In this document: positions 52,541 through 62,766 of the stretch, piece by piece | Layout: every line of letters starts with the position of its first letter | Position numbering within the stretch: the first letter of the stretch is position 1 | Source of the DNA: Thiothrix litoralis | Lineage (GTDB): Bacteria > Pseudomonadota > Gammaproteobacteria > Thiotrichales > Thiotrichaceae | Length of the DNA: 64,000 nt | Reading direction: 5' to 3' | Assembly: GCF_017901135.1 (NCBI RefSeq) | Contig: NZ_CP072801.1 | Coordinates: 3,810,501-3,874,500 of the forward strand | The notes under the pieces: model-generated | What the model was told of the DNA's origin: nothing | Seen by the model: the letters and a program-made list of their open reading frames with translations, nothing else | Databases searched by the model: none | Made by a program: the position numbers and the translations under genes

Positions 52541-54841
52541 TCACGGAGTGCTTGCTGTCCATTGGTAAATAATTGCGCAAATCTCGTCCAGAGCAAATGG
52601 TTTGGTGAGGTAGTCGTTCATCCCAGCGGCTAGGCAGCGTTCACGTTCCCCAGCAATTGCGTGCGCGGTGAGGGCTATGATGGGCAGGTCAGTAAAGCGA
52701 GAGTCATACCGAATGCGCTGGGTGGTTTCATAACCATCCATTCCCGGCATACTCACATCCATGAATACCAGATCGAAATGCTGTTGCTGAAGCTGTTGGA
52801 TGGCCTCTGCGCCGCTGGCGGCACTGTTGACGGTGACGCCTAGGGTTTGCAGCAATTTCTGTCCGAAAAACCGGTTTATTTTTTCGTCATCGACTAGCAG
52901 GATGTGCTTGTTTTGGGGGAGCTTAGGAGGGATGGGTTTTAGTGAGGTTTCTTCAGTCGGTAGATATAATGGGAATTGTAGCGTGAAAAAGAAGCGGCTA
53001 CCTTTGCCGGGTGTGCTCTCCAGTTCCAGTTTGCCGCCCATCGCTTCCACCAGCTTATGGCTGATAGCAAGGCCAAGGCCGGAACCTGTGTGTTGCCGTG
53101 CTCGATGGCTGGCTAACTGGGTGAAGGGTTGGAACAGGCGTTGCTGGTCGGTGGCGGAGATGCCGATACCCGTGTCGCTTACTTCAAAATACAAGCTGAT
53201 CGAGTTGTTGTTGGTGGCACTGGTTTGCCTGACCCGCAATGCTACCTTGCCGTGTTCGGTAAACTTGATGGCATTGCCCAGCAGGTTGATCAGTACCTGA
53301 GAGAGGCGTTTGTGGTCGCCCAGCAAGTGCAGCTCTTGTGGTGCAGGTTGATACAGGTGCAGATTTTTCGCATTCGCTTGTATGACCAGCATTTGGTGCA
53401 AGCCTTCCAGTAAGGTTTGTAGGTGGAAGGCGTTAAGGGTCAGGAGTGGTGGAGTAGCCCGTGCCATGCTTGATAGGTCAAGGATATTGTCGATCAGCCC
53501 CAGTATGTGGTGGGCGGCTGTTTGCATACAGGTCACGTATTCCTGTTGGTGCGGGGGTAGTTTTTCTTGTTGGAGCAGGGTGGTAGCTGCTACTACCGAG
53601 TTCATCGGGGTGCGTAACTCATGGCTCATGGTGATGAGGAAATTATCCTTGGCTTGGCTCTCTGCGGTAGCGCGTTCTGCTTGAATACGCAGTTGTCGGG
53701 TGTGTTCTGCCAAGGTTAATGACAGCAGGATAGCGGTTAGTAGGGAGCCAATATGGAAAAGATCAATCAGCATCGTGGTTGGGACGTTTTTGAGGAAACC
53801 CATTCCCCAGATGACAAGGGGGGTAGCACTGCCTAGAAACACAAAAAAAGCCAACGCAAAACTACGCATGATGCGCGAGCCTTGCCGTAAGGCGAGGAAG
53901 CCTAAGACGCTGCCAATCAGAGTTAGGCCAGCACTCAGGACAAAGCTCCACAAATCGGTGTAGGGCAGTAGACCGACGAAAGGGGTGAGGCCGCTGGCAA
54001 CTATCAGGACGGCTGTGAGTACTTGGTCTGTTCGTGGAAAGAGCGTTTTAGTATCGATCAGTTTTCGACAGAATTGTGTGGCGCTGATGATGACCACCTG
54101 AAAGGTGATCGGGTAGTAAACCGTGGTTGGGTTACTCAGTGGTGATAAGTAGGGGATGACATTGGTGGTACGTTGTAAGACCAAGGCCAAACTTAGCAGG
54201 AAAACGATTAGGGTCAGGTAGTTCCAGTCACGCAAATTGATGAGTAGGAAAAAATTGTAAAGGGCTAACACGCCTAATCCTGCCAGTATACTACCATAAA
54301 ATAGGTAATCTTTGGCGGTTTTTTGGATTAGGGCATCGGCTGACAGGAGTTGTATGGGGAGGGTCAAGATCCCCTTGCCGTTATTGGAAGCACGAATATA
54401 AAGTGAAAAACGCCCCGGTTGCGTGGGGAGGCTCACTATCGGCAGTCGTTGCCCCGCTTGCTCTTTCAACAGGCTCCCGAGGTGGATAATCTGCTGTGTA
54501 CTTTGGTTAACCGCAAAGGCATTGGCTTGGGCTATGCCGGGGAAGTCGATGAGTAGGTGCCAGATATGGCTGCTGTGTTGTTCGATGTCCAGTCGGAGCC
54601 ACCAAACGGATTGACTGCGCCCCAGATTCAGGTCTGGGTGAGAATTCGGTTGGAAACGTTGGGTGTATTCAGTGGATACCACTTGTTCAATCTGCAAGGT
54701 ATGGGTGGGGTCTTCCAGTAATGAGATGAAAGGAGAGGCAGAGAGTGATTCTGTTGTATCCGTCAGTGTCAGGAGCTGCGCTATTGCGCTGGCAGGCATA
54801 AGGCAGCATATCAGGAATAGGGAGAGACGGAACAAGGGCAA
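52541..54841 (-). CDS. Hybrid sensor histidine kinase, 7TMR-DISM type
   Basis: 766 residues. Order: signal peptide (1-21); extracytoplasmic 7TMR-DISMED2-like domain (about 30-170; W-W-L-R-L-D-I near 80); seven hydrophobic helices (about 180-380); HisKA with S-H-E-L-R-T-P-M-N (His407); HATPase_c with N-L-L-G-N-A-I-K-F (Asn523), S-D-T-G-I-G-I and G-S-G-L-G-L-A; and REC with [16 protein letters not shown] (Asp695) and Lys747. DISM kinases sense carbohydrates or small molecules outside the cytoplasm. A REC without output needs an Hpt, and one lies about 1.4 kb upstream, with a response regulator. Confidence 0.93.
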   Translation of the reverse strand: MPLFRLSLFLICCLMPASAIAQLLTLTDTTESLSASPFISLLEDPTHTLQIEQVVSTEYTQRFQPNSHPDLNLGRSQSVWWLRLDIEQHSSHIWHLLIDFPGIAQANAFAVNQSTQQIIHLGSLLKEQAGQRLPIVSLPTQPGRFSLYIRASNNGKGILTLPIQLLSADALIQKTAKDYLFYGSILAGLGVLALYNFFLLINLRDWNYLTLIVFLLSLALVLQRTTNVIPYLSPLSNPTTVYYPITFQVVIISATQFCRKLIDTKTLFPRTDQVLTAVLIVASGLTPFVGLLPYTDLWSFVLSAGLTLIGSVLGFLALRQGSRIMRSFALAFFVFLGSATPLVIWGMGFLKNVPTTMLIDLFHIGSLLTAILLSLTLAEHTRQLRIQAERATAESQAKDNFLITMSHELRTPMNSVVAATTLLQQEKLPPHQQEYVTCMQTAAHHILGLIDNILDLSSMARATPPLLTLNAFHLQTLLEGLHQMLVIQANAKNLHLYQPAPQELHLLGDHKRLSQVLINLLGNAIKFTEHGKVALRVRQTSATNNNSISLYFEVSDTGIGISATDQQRLFQPFTQLASHRARQHTGSGLGLAISHKLVEAMGGKLELESTPGKGSRFFFTLQFPLYLPTEETSLKPIPPKLPQNKHILLVDDEKINRFFGQKLLQTLGVTVNSAASGAEAIQQLQQQHFDLVFMDVSMPGMDGYETTQRIRYDSRFTDLPIIALTAHAIAGERERCLAAGMNDYLTKPFALDEICAIIYQWTASTP

Positions 54842-54994
54842 GGGTGCGGTTTCCTTAGGTGCAGATTATGCTTAAGAATACAACGTGGTACGCTGAATGT
54901 AATGCTTATGATTTCACCATAGTCTAGCCGCTATCTTTTATTTGGTGTCATAATTTGCTGAATTTTTCACAAAGTTGTCAAAAGCGAGGGTGCT

Positions 54995-55750
54995 ATGCTG
55001 AAGTGTTTGCCTGTATCAGCAGGCGTGTGTGTGCTTGCGTGCGTGTTTCAACTAGCATGGGCGGATGCGGATACGCCGCTGAAATCACGGGGTATTGGCC
55101 TGACGGTGCATTCACAGGATCAGGATATTCAGGTAACAGGCTTTACGGTGCAAAATCCTGTCTTGGCGGGGTTGTTGCCTGCCAATACCAAGGAAGTCGT
55201 CAAGGTGAAAAATAAGCTGCAATCCGTGGGGGTGAAACTGGATTATCAGGTGCAGCCTAACCTCAATGTCTTTGGCGAAGTGGCGCAGGTGAGGGGAAAA
55301 GCTATCGCCAACTTGTCGGCGATTCCAGGGCTCGGGTTGTCGGACATGACGTTTAACGCCAAAGGGCAACTGTATAACGTGGGGGCAACCGTCAGCGGAA
55401 AGCGTGACCGTTACCTTGGAGCATTGACGTATATTCATACGTTTGCAGATACTCACGGCGATATCGAAGGTGATTCGGTTGATACCTTGTTACCGACAGT
55501 CGGGGTGTTGACGGATGTTGGGTTATTCAACCTCGGCCTGATTTACCAGAAGGTAAAGGTTGATTACGCTGGAACGGTTTATTTGCCCGGTTTCGGGGCA
55601 GTTTCTGCAACGGTTAATGGGGAAAGTGCCAAGAAACTCGCGTATCGGGCAGGCTACCAGACCTTGCTGGGCAAGGATGTGTATCTGAATGCCAGTGCGG
55701 GATTTGGTGGCAGACGAGAAGCGCGATTGGAAATCGGCAAGCGTTTTTGA
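54995..55750 (+). CDS. Outer-membrane beta-barrel protein
   Basis: 251 residues. A signal peptide (V-C-V-L-A-C-V-F-Q-L-A-W-A-D-A) precedes alternating beta-strands (G-V-K-L-D-Y-Q-V-Q-P-N-L-N-V-F-G-E-V, G-A-L-T-Y-I-H-T-F, G-L-F-N-L-G-L-I-Y-Q) ending A-R-L-E-I-G-K-R-F with C-terminal Phe, as in outer-membrane barrels. It lies between the hybrid kinase and the Hpt/response-regulator pair, divergent from the kinase. No named family recognised; a link to the phosphorelay is only positional. Confidence 0.75.
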   Translation: MLKCLPVSAGVCVLACVFQLAWADADTPLKSRGIGLTVHSQDQDIQVTGFTVQNPVLAGLLPANTKEVVKVKNKLQSVGVKLDYQVQPNLNVFGEVAQVRGKAIANLSAIPGLGLSDMTFNAKGQLYNVGATVSGKRDRYLGALTYIHTFADTHGDIEGDSVDTLLPTVGVLTDVGLFNLGLIYQKVKVDYAGTVYLPGFGAVSATVNGESAKKLAYRAGYQTLLGKDVYLNASAGFGGRREARLEIGKRF

Positions 55751-55857
55751 GTATCTGACCACCTAAAAAAGCGGCCCTGCCTACAGGGGAGCAGACAGAG
55801 CCGGAAAATCAGCCCACCTTATAATTTGGCGCAGTCCAGCGGGCTGAGTAAGGAGGC

Positions 55858-56157
55858 TTAAGGGTTATTTTTTATGATATTGTTTTCTTGGTAATCGTCA
55901 ATTAGCCCCTGAAGGGTGATGAATTGGTCTGACTGGAGCAAATACAGGTACAGCCGTGGGTCAACCATATCCGGTATAAAACCGTGCAAGGAGGCGGGGG
56001 CATTTCCCTGTTCTACTGTAATGCTGGTGACGGGGGTATTCTCAGAGCCTTGCACTGCTGCTGTCTGTATGCCTTTGGCGGACAAAGCCGTGGCTGGTGA
56101 AGTCATTAGCATACTGGCAAGCAGGCACACCGAAACTGAAAAGCCTTTGTTTTTCAT
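55858..56157 (-). CDS. Secreted protein of unknown function
   Basis: About 99 residues. Signal peptide F-S-V-S-V-C-L-L-A-S-M-L-M-T-S-P-A-T-A-L-S-A, then a mature part of about 75 residues with D-M-V-D-P-R-L-Y-L-Y-L-L-Q-S-D-Q-F and no cysteines. It precedes the Hpt gene region on the same strand but downstream of it, separated by about 90 bases. Could be a secreted partner of the phosphorelay; no evidence beyond position. The ATG at 56157 gives a normal signal peptide; an earlier ATG at 56169 also exists. Confidence 0.55.
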   Translation of the reverse strand: MKNKGFSVSVCLLASMLMTSPATALSAKGIQTAAVQGSENTPVTSITVEQGNAPASLHGFIPDMVDPRLYLYLLQSDQFITLQGLIDDYQENNIIKNNP

Positions 56158-56259
56158 GACATTAAACATCCTATTTTATGATTATCTGTCCGCCAGCTTA
56201 ACGGTTTAATGTGTTTTTGTAACGCATAAAATTGTAAAAAAATGTAACAGACTTGGCTT

Positions 56260-56598
56260 TTATGACTTAAAATTACTCAGAAAGATATTGATGTCCCGTT
56301 CAATGCGCTGGAATTCCGTCATGAGTTGTGGCAAGAAATCCGTGTGCTGTAGCGTGGCAATGTCTTTGGCAATAATGCCTTCTAGCTGGTGTTGCAGGGT
56401 TGCGGTGCTGTACAGGTGGGCAGTAGCCTTGAAGCGGTGTGCGAGGGCTGATGCCGTTTCCCAGTCCTGTTGTTGCAGGCTGGCGGCGAGTTCGTGCTGG
56501 TATTGCTGGATGGTTGGCTGGGCAAAGGTGAGAAAGCACTGGGTGTTTTCCGGCCCGAGTATTTCAAGCAGGGTTTCCAGTGAGGCGGGTATAGTCAT
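56260..56598 (-). CDS. Stand-alone Hpt phosphotransfer protein
   Basis: 112 residues, all helical. The phosphoacceptor is His54 in A-L-A-H-R-F-K-A-T-A-H, matching the Hpt pattern H-x-x-K-x-x-x. It can carry phosphate from the REC of a hybrid kinase to a response regulator. The start ATG overlaps the stop of the response-regulator gene (ATGA), so the two are co-translated. The hybrid kinase at 52541-54841 is the likely donor. Confidence 0.85.
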   Translation of the reverse strand: MTIPASLETLLEILGPENTQCFLTFAQPTIQQYQHELAASLQQQDWETASALAHRFKATAHLYSTATLQHQLEGIIAKDIATLQHTDFLPQLMTEFQRIERDINIFLSNFKS

Positions 56599-57314
56599 GG
56601 TGCTAGGGTGAGGCGGTAGCCTTTTCGCCATACGGTGCATAGGTGGCGGGGGGAGGCGGTGTCTTCCCCCAGTTTTTTGCGCAAGCGGTTAATGGTCATG
56701 TCAATGCTGCGGTTTAGCGGCTGGTGTTCATTGCCGTTGATAGCGTGGGAGATACTATCCCGCGTCAATATTTGCCCTGCATGTTGGCAGAGAAACTGTA
56801 AAAGGCTGCTTTCTTGCGTGGTGAGTTTGATCAGTTTGTTGTCGCGTTCCAGTTGTTCATGTACTAGGTCAAACAGATTGTTGCCGATCCGGTAAATTCC
56901 ATGCTCATGGGGTTGGGGCGGGCGGCGCATAATGTTGCGGATGCGGATGAGGAGTTCCTTGGGGTGGAACGGTTTGGTGAGGTAGTCTTCTGCGCCGAAT
57001 TCCAGCCCTTGCAGGCGTTCTTCGGCCGATTTTTTAGCGGATAGCAGCATCACGGGGATATGATTGTGGTTGTTCTTAAGCCAAGACAGCCAGTGCAGGC
57101 CATCTTTGCCTGGTAGCATGATGTCTAGCAAGATGAGATCCGGTGTTTGGTGCTGAAGGAATTCATCCATGTCTTCACCGCAGCACAGCCAGTCCAGATG
57201 ATAATGATGCTCACACAAATACACTTCCAGCAACTGATGCAGAAGAATATCATCATCGACAAGCAACATCTGCCGTCCGTGTGATGTGGTTTTTTTTGGT
57301 ATTGTAGGAGGCAT
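56595..57314 (-). CDS. OmpR/PhoB-family response regulator
   Basis: 239 residues. Receiver domain (about 15-130): L-L-V-D-D-D, phosphoacceptor Asp64 in L-L-D-I-M-L-P, L-S-A-K-K and T-K-P-F. Winged-helix DNA-binding domain (about 140-235): L-T-T-Q-E-S-S-L-L, R-S-I-D-M-T-I-N-R-L-R-K-K-L-G and R-K-G-Y-R-L. It probably regulates transcription and is coupled to the Hpt gene. An ATG at 57314 is used in place of a TTG 9 bases upstream. Confidence 0.92.
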   Translation of the reverse strand: MPPTIPKKTTSHGRQMLLVDDDILLHQLLEVYLCEHHYHLDWLCCGEDMDEFLQHQTPDLILLDIMLPGKDGLHWLSWLKNNHNHIPVMLLSAKKSAEERLQGLEFGAEDYLTKPFHPKELLIRIRNIMRRPPQPHEHGIYRIGNNLFDLVHEQLERDNKLIKLTTQESSLLQFLCQHAGQILTRDSISHAINGNEHQPLNRSIDMTINRLRKKLGEDTASPRHLCTVWRKGYRLTLAP

Positions 57315-57418
57315 TTTTCTCAAAAATTAATACGTTGGACACTGACTGTGGGGCATTTTAGTTGCTCGGCGGGCAAAAGTCTAAAAGTATCATTAGCGTG
57401 TAACTCAACGTATTTAAG

Positions 57419-57444
57419 GCGCGGTAATATTGGGTTTACCGCGC
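57419..57444. terminator. Palindrome between the response regulator and DUF3108 genes
   Basis: Stem GCGCGGTAA / TTACCGCGC with an 8-base loop, followed by CTCCCTCC rather than a T-run. It lies 25 bases after the DUF3108 stop, so it may terminate that minus-strand gene. Confidence 0.5.
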
Positions 57445-57469
57445 TCCCTCCTGTCGGGCGGTGTATGGC

Positions 57470-58153
57470 TTAATGGTACTGCTTCAAGCGGGTTTCGATT
57501 ACGTCGCCGTCTTCCTTGTGACGAACCTGTACGATGGCGTAGTGCAGCTTGGGGGCTAGCCATAACGTGGTTTGGCGCTCCGTATCGTTATGTACCACTT
57601 CCACTTTTTCGCACTCGTATTCGCCAGCAGGCACTGTGATGGTTTCTTTGCCCAGTTTACGGAAGCGGTAATCCTGTAATTTACCCCGACTGACAATAGG
57701 GTAATTTAAGGGTTGGTTCGATGCCAGTGCATCCATCAAATACAGTTCGAGGGTGGCCATATCGAGCGTGCCTTTGGGAACGTTCAACTCGTAAGCATTA
57801 CCGTCGAAGATGCCTTTGATTTGGGTGGGCGTCACAAAACTGAACTCATCTTTTTTGTCCTTGCGCCGGTTTTTGTGGTGATTCAGGTAGTTGGCGGGAA
57901 TCAGGGCATCGCCATCTTTGGTGCCGGTGCTACGCTCCGTGAGGGTGTCGCCACTCAACAAGGCTGCCAAACCATTGGCTTTGGTGAGCTTTTGGTAGGT
58001 ATAGTCATTGCCATTATAGCGCAGGCTGGCGGTCATGACGCCCATGTCCAGCCCCTTGGCGGTGACGGTGTAACTGGCCTGAAAAGCATCGGGTGCGGCG
58101 CTTGCCACTGAGGTGAGTAATGCCAGACTTGCTGCGATTATGAAATGTTTCAA
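57470..58153 (-). CDS. DUF3108 periplasmic protein
   Basis: 227 residues. Signal peptide (I-I-A-A-S-L-A-L-L-T-S-V-A-S-A-A) and a beta-rich body. Phrases such as F-Q-A-S-Y-T-V-T-A-K-G-L-D-M-G, Y-Q-K-L-T-K-A-N-G-L-A-A-L-L-S-G and T-L-W-L-A-P-K-L-H-Y-A-I-V-Q-V-R are typical of DUF3108, a family of unknown function in the periplasm. Divergent from trxA. No specialised feature. Confidence 0.85.
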   Translation of the reverse strand: MKHFIIAASLALLTSVASAAPDAFQASYTVTAKGLDMGVMTASLRYNGNDYTYQKLTKANGLAALLSGDTLTERSTGTKDGDALIPANYLNHHKNRRKDKKDEFSFVTPTQIKGIFDGNAYELNVPKGTLDMATLELYLMDALASNQPLNYPIVSRGKLQDYRFRKLGKETITVPAGEYECEKVEVVHNDTERQTTLWLAPKLHYAIVQVRHKEDGDVIETRLKQYH

Positions 58154-58297
58154 CTGTGTTATCCTTCTGGTTAAACGCCATTAACTTGATTAGACTACAG
58201 TAAGCCATGTTGGTTCTGAAATGCTAGACTACAAAGATGGCGCGAAATATTAGAGAATAGCGTCTGTGAAACCTCGAAAATCAGGGAGAACCCTTCT

Positions 58298-58639
58298 GTG
58301 AGTAACGATTCTGTGAGTAACGATATTACCTACCTTTCCGATGCTACTTTTGAGCAGGAAGTGCTGAAATCCACTGTGCCAGTACTGGTTGACTACTGGG
58401 CTGAGTGGTGCGGGCCATGCAAAATGATTGCGCCCTTGCTGGATGACATTGCTGTCGAGTTTGAAGGCAAGCTGAAAGTTGCCAAGCTGAACATTGATGA
58501 AAACAAGGAGGTGCCACCACGTTACGGTGTCCGGGGTATTCCTACGTTGATGCTGTTCAAGAGCGGCGCGGTGGCGGCAACCAAAGTCGGAGCCTTATCC
58601 AAATCACAATTGACGGCGTTTCTGAATCAGAACCTCTAA
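58298..58639 (+). CDS. trxA: Thioredoxin
   Basis: 113 residues. The active site W-C-G-P-C is in [11 protein letters not shown]; the cis-proline G-I-P-T-L-M-L-F is present. It reduces disulfides in the cytoplasm and could feed the APS reductase. A 15-base tandem duplication (CTGTGAGTAACGATT) spans the GTG start, giving M-S-N-D-S-V-S-N-D and two possible GTG starts (58298 and 58313). Confidence 0.95.
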   Translation: MSNDSVSNDITYLSDATFEQEVLKSTVPVLVDYWAEWCGPCKMIAPLLDDIAVEFEGKLKVAKLNIDENKEVPPRYGVRGIPTLMLFKSGAVAATKVGALSKSQLTAFLNQNL

Positions 58640-58650
58640 AACAGTTAGCA

Positions 58651-58686
58651 ATGCCCGTGGGGAGCTTTTTCTTGCCACGGGGCATT
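58651..58686 (+). terminator. Hairpin between trxA and rho
   Basis: Stem ATGCCCGTGG / CCACGGGGCAT with one bulged base and a T-rich loop, 12 bases after trxA. It lacks a trailing T-run, so Rho-independent termination is doubtful; it could be part of rho leader control. Confidence 0.45.
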
Positions 58687-58850
58687 CCCGCATAATTTTG
58701 CTGGACTCTGTGAAACTGGCGTGCTAGTGTAAATACACTTGAGTCTGCATCCAGATTCATTCTGACGCATCCTGTCTCGTTTCCCTGGTCACTTTCCTGC
58801 AAAGGCTGGAACGGGCGATAGCTTTAATTTCCCCACCAACACATCATCAT

Positions 58851-60110
58851 ATGAACCTGTCTGAACTGAAAAAGAAATCTGCCGCCGAAGTCTTTGAAAT
58901 GGCGCAAGCTATGGGTATCGAGAGCATCTCACGCACCCGCAAACAAGACATCGTCTTCGCCTTGCTGAAAGCCAATGCAGCCAATAATGTCGACATCCAC
59001 GGTGATGGTGTATTGGAAATCCTTCAGGATGGCTTCGGCTTTTTGCGCTCAGATGACTCCAGCTATCTGGCGGGTGCGGATGACATCTATGTATCCCCCA
59101 GTCAGATCCGCCGCTTTGGTTTGCGCACCGGCGATACTGTGTCAGGCAAGATTCGCCCCCCCAAGGACAGCGAACGCTATTTCGCCCTGCTCAAAGTCGA
59201 TACGATCAACTTTGAACCTCCCGAAAGCGCCCGTAACAAGATTGCTTTTGAAAACCTCACGCCACTGCACGCCGATGACCGGATGCGCATGGAACGCGGT
59301 AATGGCAGTCGTGAAGACATTACCGCCCGTGTCATCGACATCGTAGCGCCGTTTGGTAAGGGCCAACGTGGTCTGATTATCGCGCCGCCGAAGGCCGGTA
59401 AAACCATCATGCTGCAAAATATTGCGCAAAGCATTGCTTCCAATTACCCGGACAGCTACCTGATCGTGTTGTTGATCGACGAACGCCCGGAAGAGGTGAC
59501 AGAAATGTCACGCATGGTGCAGGGCGAAGTCGTTTCCTCGACCTTCGACGAACCCGCTGCCCGCCATGTACAAGTTGCGGAAATGGTTATCGAGAAAGCT
59601 AAGCGTTTGGTTGAGCATAAACGTGACGTGGTTATCTTGCTGGACTCCATCACCCGTTTGGCGCGTGCTTACAATACGGTCGTACCTTCTTCAGGCAAGG
59701 TATTGACCGGTGGTGTCGATGCGAATGCGCTGCACCGTCCGAAACGTTTCTTCGGTGCGGCACGTAATATTGAAGAGGGCGGTAGCCTGACCATCATCGC
59801 CACCGCGCTGATCGAAACCGGCTCGAAAATGGATGATGTTATCTACGAAGAGTTCAAAGGTACGGGTAATATGGAAATCCATCTGGATCGCCGTATTGCT
59901 GAAAAGCGCGTCTTCCCTGCGATCAATATCAACCGTTCTGGCACGCGTCGCGAAGAGTTGCTGACCACGCAAGACGAGCTGCAAACCTTGTGGGTACTGC
60001 GCAAATTCCTGCACGGTATGGACGATCTGGAAGCGATGGAACTGTTGTTCGACAAGCTCTCCAAGACCAAAACCAACAGCGAATTCTTCGACGTGATGCG
60101 TCGCGGTTAA
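58851..60110 (+). CDS. rho: Transcription termination factor Rho
   Basis: 419 residues, normal length. N-terminal RNA-binding cold-shock-like domain (G-F-G-F-L-R-S near 60) and RecA-type ATPase with P-P-K-A-G-K-T (Walker A), [19 protein letters not shown] and the Q-loop/R-loop segments. Long leader (about 210 bases) with no obvious gene; Rho autoregulates through its leader in other bacteria. Confidence 0.97.
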   Translation: MNLSELKKKSAAEVFEMAQAMGIESISRTRKQDIVFALLKANAANNVDIHGDGVLEILQDGFGFLRSDDSSYLAGADDIYVSPSQIRRFGLRTGDTVSGKIRPPKDSERYFALLKVDTINFEPPESARNKIAFENLTPLHADDRMRMERGNGSREDITARVIDIVAPFGKGQRGLIIAPPKAGKTIMLQNIAQSIASNYPDSYLIVLLIDERPEEVTEMSRMVQGEVVSSTFDEPAARHVQVAEMVIEKAKRLVEHKRDVVILLDSITRLARAYNTVVPSSGKVLTGGVDANALHRPKRFFGAARNIEEGGSLTIIATALIETGSKMDDVIYEEFKGTGNMEIHLDRRIAEKRVFPAININRSGTRREELLTTQDELQTLWVLRKFLHGMDDLEAMELLFDKLSKTKTNSEFFDVMRRG

Positions 60111-60116
60111 GGTTAT

Positions 60117-60139
60117 AGGGGCGTATGCAATACGCCCCT
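60117..60139. terminator. Bidirectional hairpin between rho and hflX
   Basis: Perfect stem AGGGGCGTA / TACGCCCCT with a TGCAA loop between two converging genes. Flanking TATAGGG / CCCTATA extends it. There is little T-run, so it may be a weak terminator or transcript stabiliser. Confidence 0.6.
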
Positions 60140-60144
60140 AAGCC

Positions 60145-61425
60145 CTATAGATCTTCCAGCGTTAAGCCTTCTTCCCGCAAATACTGATCCAGCCGTCGCT
60201 GGTCAATGACCACCTCTAGGTCGAAATTACCTTCATCCGTGATGCTTTCTTGCTGAATCGCTTTGTCTGCGTACAGTTTGGCGCGTAAGCGTGCATGGCG
60301 TGGTTGAAGCGTCAGTTTGCCCCGGAACATGTGTCCGGCGAAGTAATCACCCAGATACACCAGTAGGCCTTTCAGCCCCAGATTGTTTTGGGCGGAAACG
60401 TACACGCGGGTGGGGTTGGTGCCGGTGCCTTCTTCGATATGCGGGGTTTGTCCGCCGAGGTCAATCTTATTCATGACTTCGATTTGCGGTACTTTTTCGG
60501 CACCAATTTCAGCAATGACTTTGTTGACCTGTTCGCGGAACAATTCCAGTTGCTCGTCATGACTGTCAATGACGTGCAATAGCAAATCAGCATCAATGGT
60601 TTCTTGCAAGGTGGAGCGGAAGGCGACGACCAGATCATGCGGCAGATGGCGAATGAAGCCTACTGTGTCTGCGAGGATGATTTCTTGCTGGTTGGGCAGT
60701 TGTACTTGCCGCAGCGTGGGGTCAAGGGTCGCAAACAGTTGGTCGGCGACGTACACCCCAGCTTGGGTCAGGGCGTTGAAAAGGGTGGATTTACCTGCAT
60801 TGGTATAACCGACCAGCGAAACCGTGGGGATTTCAGCTTTTTTGCGGGACTGGCGGCCTTGTTCGCGTTGGTTCTGGACTTTTTCCAGACGCTTGTCGAT
60901 TTGCTTGATGCGTTCAGCAATCAGGCGACGGTCGGTTTCTAACTGAGTTTCACCGGGGCCGCGCATCCCGATACCGCCTTTTTGGCGTTCCAGATGCGTC
61001 CAGCCACGCACGAGGCGGGTGGAAAGGTGTTTCAATTGCGCGAGTTCAACCTGAAGTTTACCTTCGTGGCTGCGGGCGCGTTGGGCGAAGATGTCCAGAA
61101 TCAGGCCGGTACGGTCAAGCACGCGGCATTGCAGCAGCTTTTCGAGGTTACGTTCCTGAGCAGGGGAGAGGGAGTGATCGAAAATGACCAGATGGGCATC
61201 ACGCGCTTCCCTTAGCTGACGAATTTCTTCGGCTTTACCCGTACCGACGAAATAACGTGGGTCAGGGCGTTGCCGCGACCCACTGATAAAACCGACCACT
61301 TGGGCACCGGCTGAATCAGCGAGTTCGGCGAATTCCTTTTCGTCTTGCGTAGACTTTGCCGTATTGAAACTGATCTGAACAAGGACAGCATTTTCACCGC
61401 CGCCGGGGCGTTCAAATAGTTCCAA
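60145..61425 (-). CDS. hflX: GTPase HflX
   Basis: 426 residues. HflX splits stalled ribosomes. The N-terminal domain ends with G-P-G-E-T-Q-L-E-T-D-R-R and the G domain has G-Y-T-N-A-G-K-S-T-L-F-N, D-T-V-G-F-I and N-K-I-D. The start is a TTG (61423-61425) with AGGAAG 8 bases upstream; no closer ATG fits. It follows hfq by 27 bases, the usual hfq-hflX arrangement. Nothing odd beyond the TTG. Confidence 0.95.
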   Translation of the reverse strand: MELFERPGGGENAVLVQISFNTAKSTQDEKEFAELADSAGAQVVGFISGSRQRPDPRYFVGTGKAEEIRQLREARDAHLVIFDHSLSPAQERNLEKLLQCRVLDRTGLILDIFAQRARSHEGKLQVELAQLKHLSTRLVRGWTHLERQKGGIGMRGPGETQLETDRRLIAERIKQIDKRLEKVQNQREQGRQSRKKAEIPTVSLVGYTNAGKSTLFNALTQAGVYVADQLFATLDPTLRQVQLPNQQEIILADTVGFIRHLPHDLVVAFRSTLQETIDADLLLHVIDSHDEQLELFREQVNKVIAEIGAEKVPQIEVMNKIDLGGQTPHIEEGTGTNPTRVYVSAQNNLGLKGLLVYLGDYFAGHMFRGKLTLQPRHARLRAKLYADKAIQQESITDEGNFDLEVVIDQRRLDQYLREEGLTLEDL

Positions 61426-61452
61426 TCGGCAATCTTCCTAAGGTTTGGTGGC

Positions 61453-61683
61453 TTATTCTTCGGGAGCCAGCGCCAGTTTGATCGGGCGAGCAGGCACGAT
61501 CGTGGAAATGGCATGTTTGTAGACTAATTGGCTAACAGTATTCCCCAATAGTACAACGAATTGGTCAAATGACTCGACATGCCCCTGTAATTTGATGCCG
61601 TTGACCAAATAAATGGAGACTGGAATCCGTTCCTTTCTCAGAGCATTAAGGAAGGGTTCTTGTAATGTGTGCCCTTTCGACAT
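61453..61683 (-). CDS. hfq: RNA chaperone Hfq
   Basis: 76 residues. The Sm1 motif ([13 protein letters not shown]) and Sm2 ([10 protein letters not shown]) are conserved, with the N-terminal [11 protein letters not shown]. The C-terminal tail is very short compared with E. coli (102 residues). Hfq pairs small RNAs with mRNAs. The leader from 61684 to about 61839 is likely to hold its own promoter. Confidence 0.96.
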   Translation of the reverse strand: MSKGHTLQEPFLNALRKERIPVSIYLVNGIKLQGHVESFDQFVVLLGNTVSQLVYKHAISTIVPARPIKLALAPEE

Positions 61684-61839
61684 GAGCTTCTCCTAAAAAT
61701 ATTCTCGGGTTTGTGGTTGTTATGGTCTCACACCTAAAGCTAGGGGGGGGTCGTGAGCCAGTCGTTTGTTTCCTTCGACGCCTAAAAGCTTATCAGTTTT
61801 ATCGTCTCGCAAGAATGCCAGTTTGTCGGACGTATCCGT

Positions 61840-62766
61840 TCATCCGCCAATAAACGCTGAGACGTTGCTGATGACCGATGAAAGGTTGAGTTCTTGGGGG
61901 TTATACAAAGACACATCCTTTTCCGAACGCAACCACGTCATTTGACGTTTAGCAAGCTGTCGTGTTGCGACAATAGCACGATCGCGCATTTGATTGTAGT
62001 CTATTTCATTAATTAAATAATCCCAAATTTGTCGGTAACCCACAGCCCGTATGGCGGGAAGGTGGGTGTCCAAGTCGCCGCGCACCAAGAGTTTGCGCAC
62101 TTCGTCGACAACGCCCTGTTGTAACATTTGGTCAAAGCGTTGTACAAGACGGGCGTGTAACCAGCCGCGATCTTCAGGTATCAAGGCAATTTTTAATAGC
62201 TGATAGGGGCAGGCATCATGCCATTCAGCTTGCTGTAATTCGGTGAGTGATTGCCCCGTCAGCTCAAAAACTTCCAAAGCGCGTTGCAAGCGTTGGGGGT
62301 CATTGGGGTGAATGCGTTGCGCGGCTATTGGGTCAATGCTCGCCAGCCGGTCATGCAGTACTTGCCAGCCGTGGGTCGAGGCTTCGGCTTCCAGACGGGC
62401 ACGAATGGCAGGGTCGGCTTGAGGCAAGGCTGATAGGCCGTATTCGAGGGCGCGGAAGTAGAGCATGGTGCCACCGACCAGCAAGGGGATTTTACCGTGT
62501 GCGGTAATATCAGCCATTTCGTGCAAAGCATCCTCCCTAAATTCAGCGGCGGAGTAGGGCTGCGACGGGTCAAGGAAGTCAATCAGTCGGTGCGGAGCTT
62601 CGGCCAATGTGGCCGCATCGGGTTTAGCGCTACCAATATCCAGCCCTTTGTAAACCAAGGCAGAATCGACGCTGATGATTTCAATCGGAAAGTGTTTGCG
62701 TAGCTCAACCGCAAGATCCGTCTTACCCGTTCCGGTCGGCCCCATGATGAAAATGGCTTTGCTCAT
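61840..62766 (-). CDS. miaA: tRNA dimethylallyltransferase MiaA
   Basis: 308 residues. It adds the dimethylallyl group to A37 of tRNAs. G-P-T-G-T-G-K-T (P-loop), [16 protein letters not shown] and G-G-T-M-L-Y are conserved; R-A-V-G-Y-R-Q-I-W is the C-terminal motif. The ATG at 62766 has AGGAAGG upstream and overlaps the mutL stop as ATGA; a longer frame reads into mutL. Confidence 0.96.
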   Translation of the reverse strand: MSKAIFIMGPTGTGKTDLAVELRKHFPIEIISVDSALVYKGLDIGSAKPDAATLAEAPHRLIDFLDPSQPYSAAEFREDALHEMADITAHGKIPLLVGGTMLYFRALEYGLSALPQADPAIRARLEAEASTHGWQVLHDRLASIDPIAAQRIHPNDPQRLQRALEVFELTGQSLTELQQAEWHDACPYQLLKIALIPEDRGWLHARLVQRFDQMLQQGVVDEVRKLLVRGDLDTHLPAIRAVGYRQIWDYLINEIDYNQMRDRAIVATRQLAKRQMTWLRSEKDVSLYNPQELNLSSVISNVSAFIGG

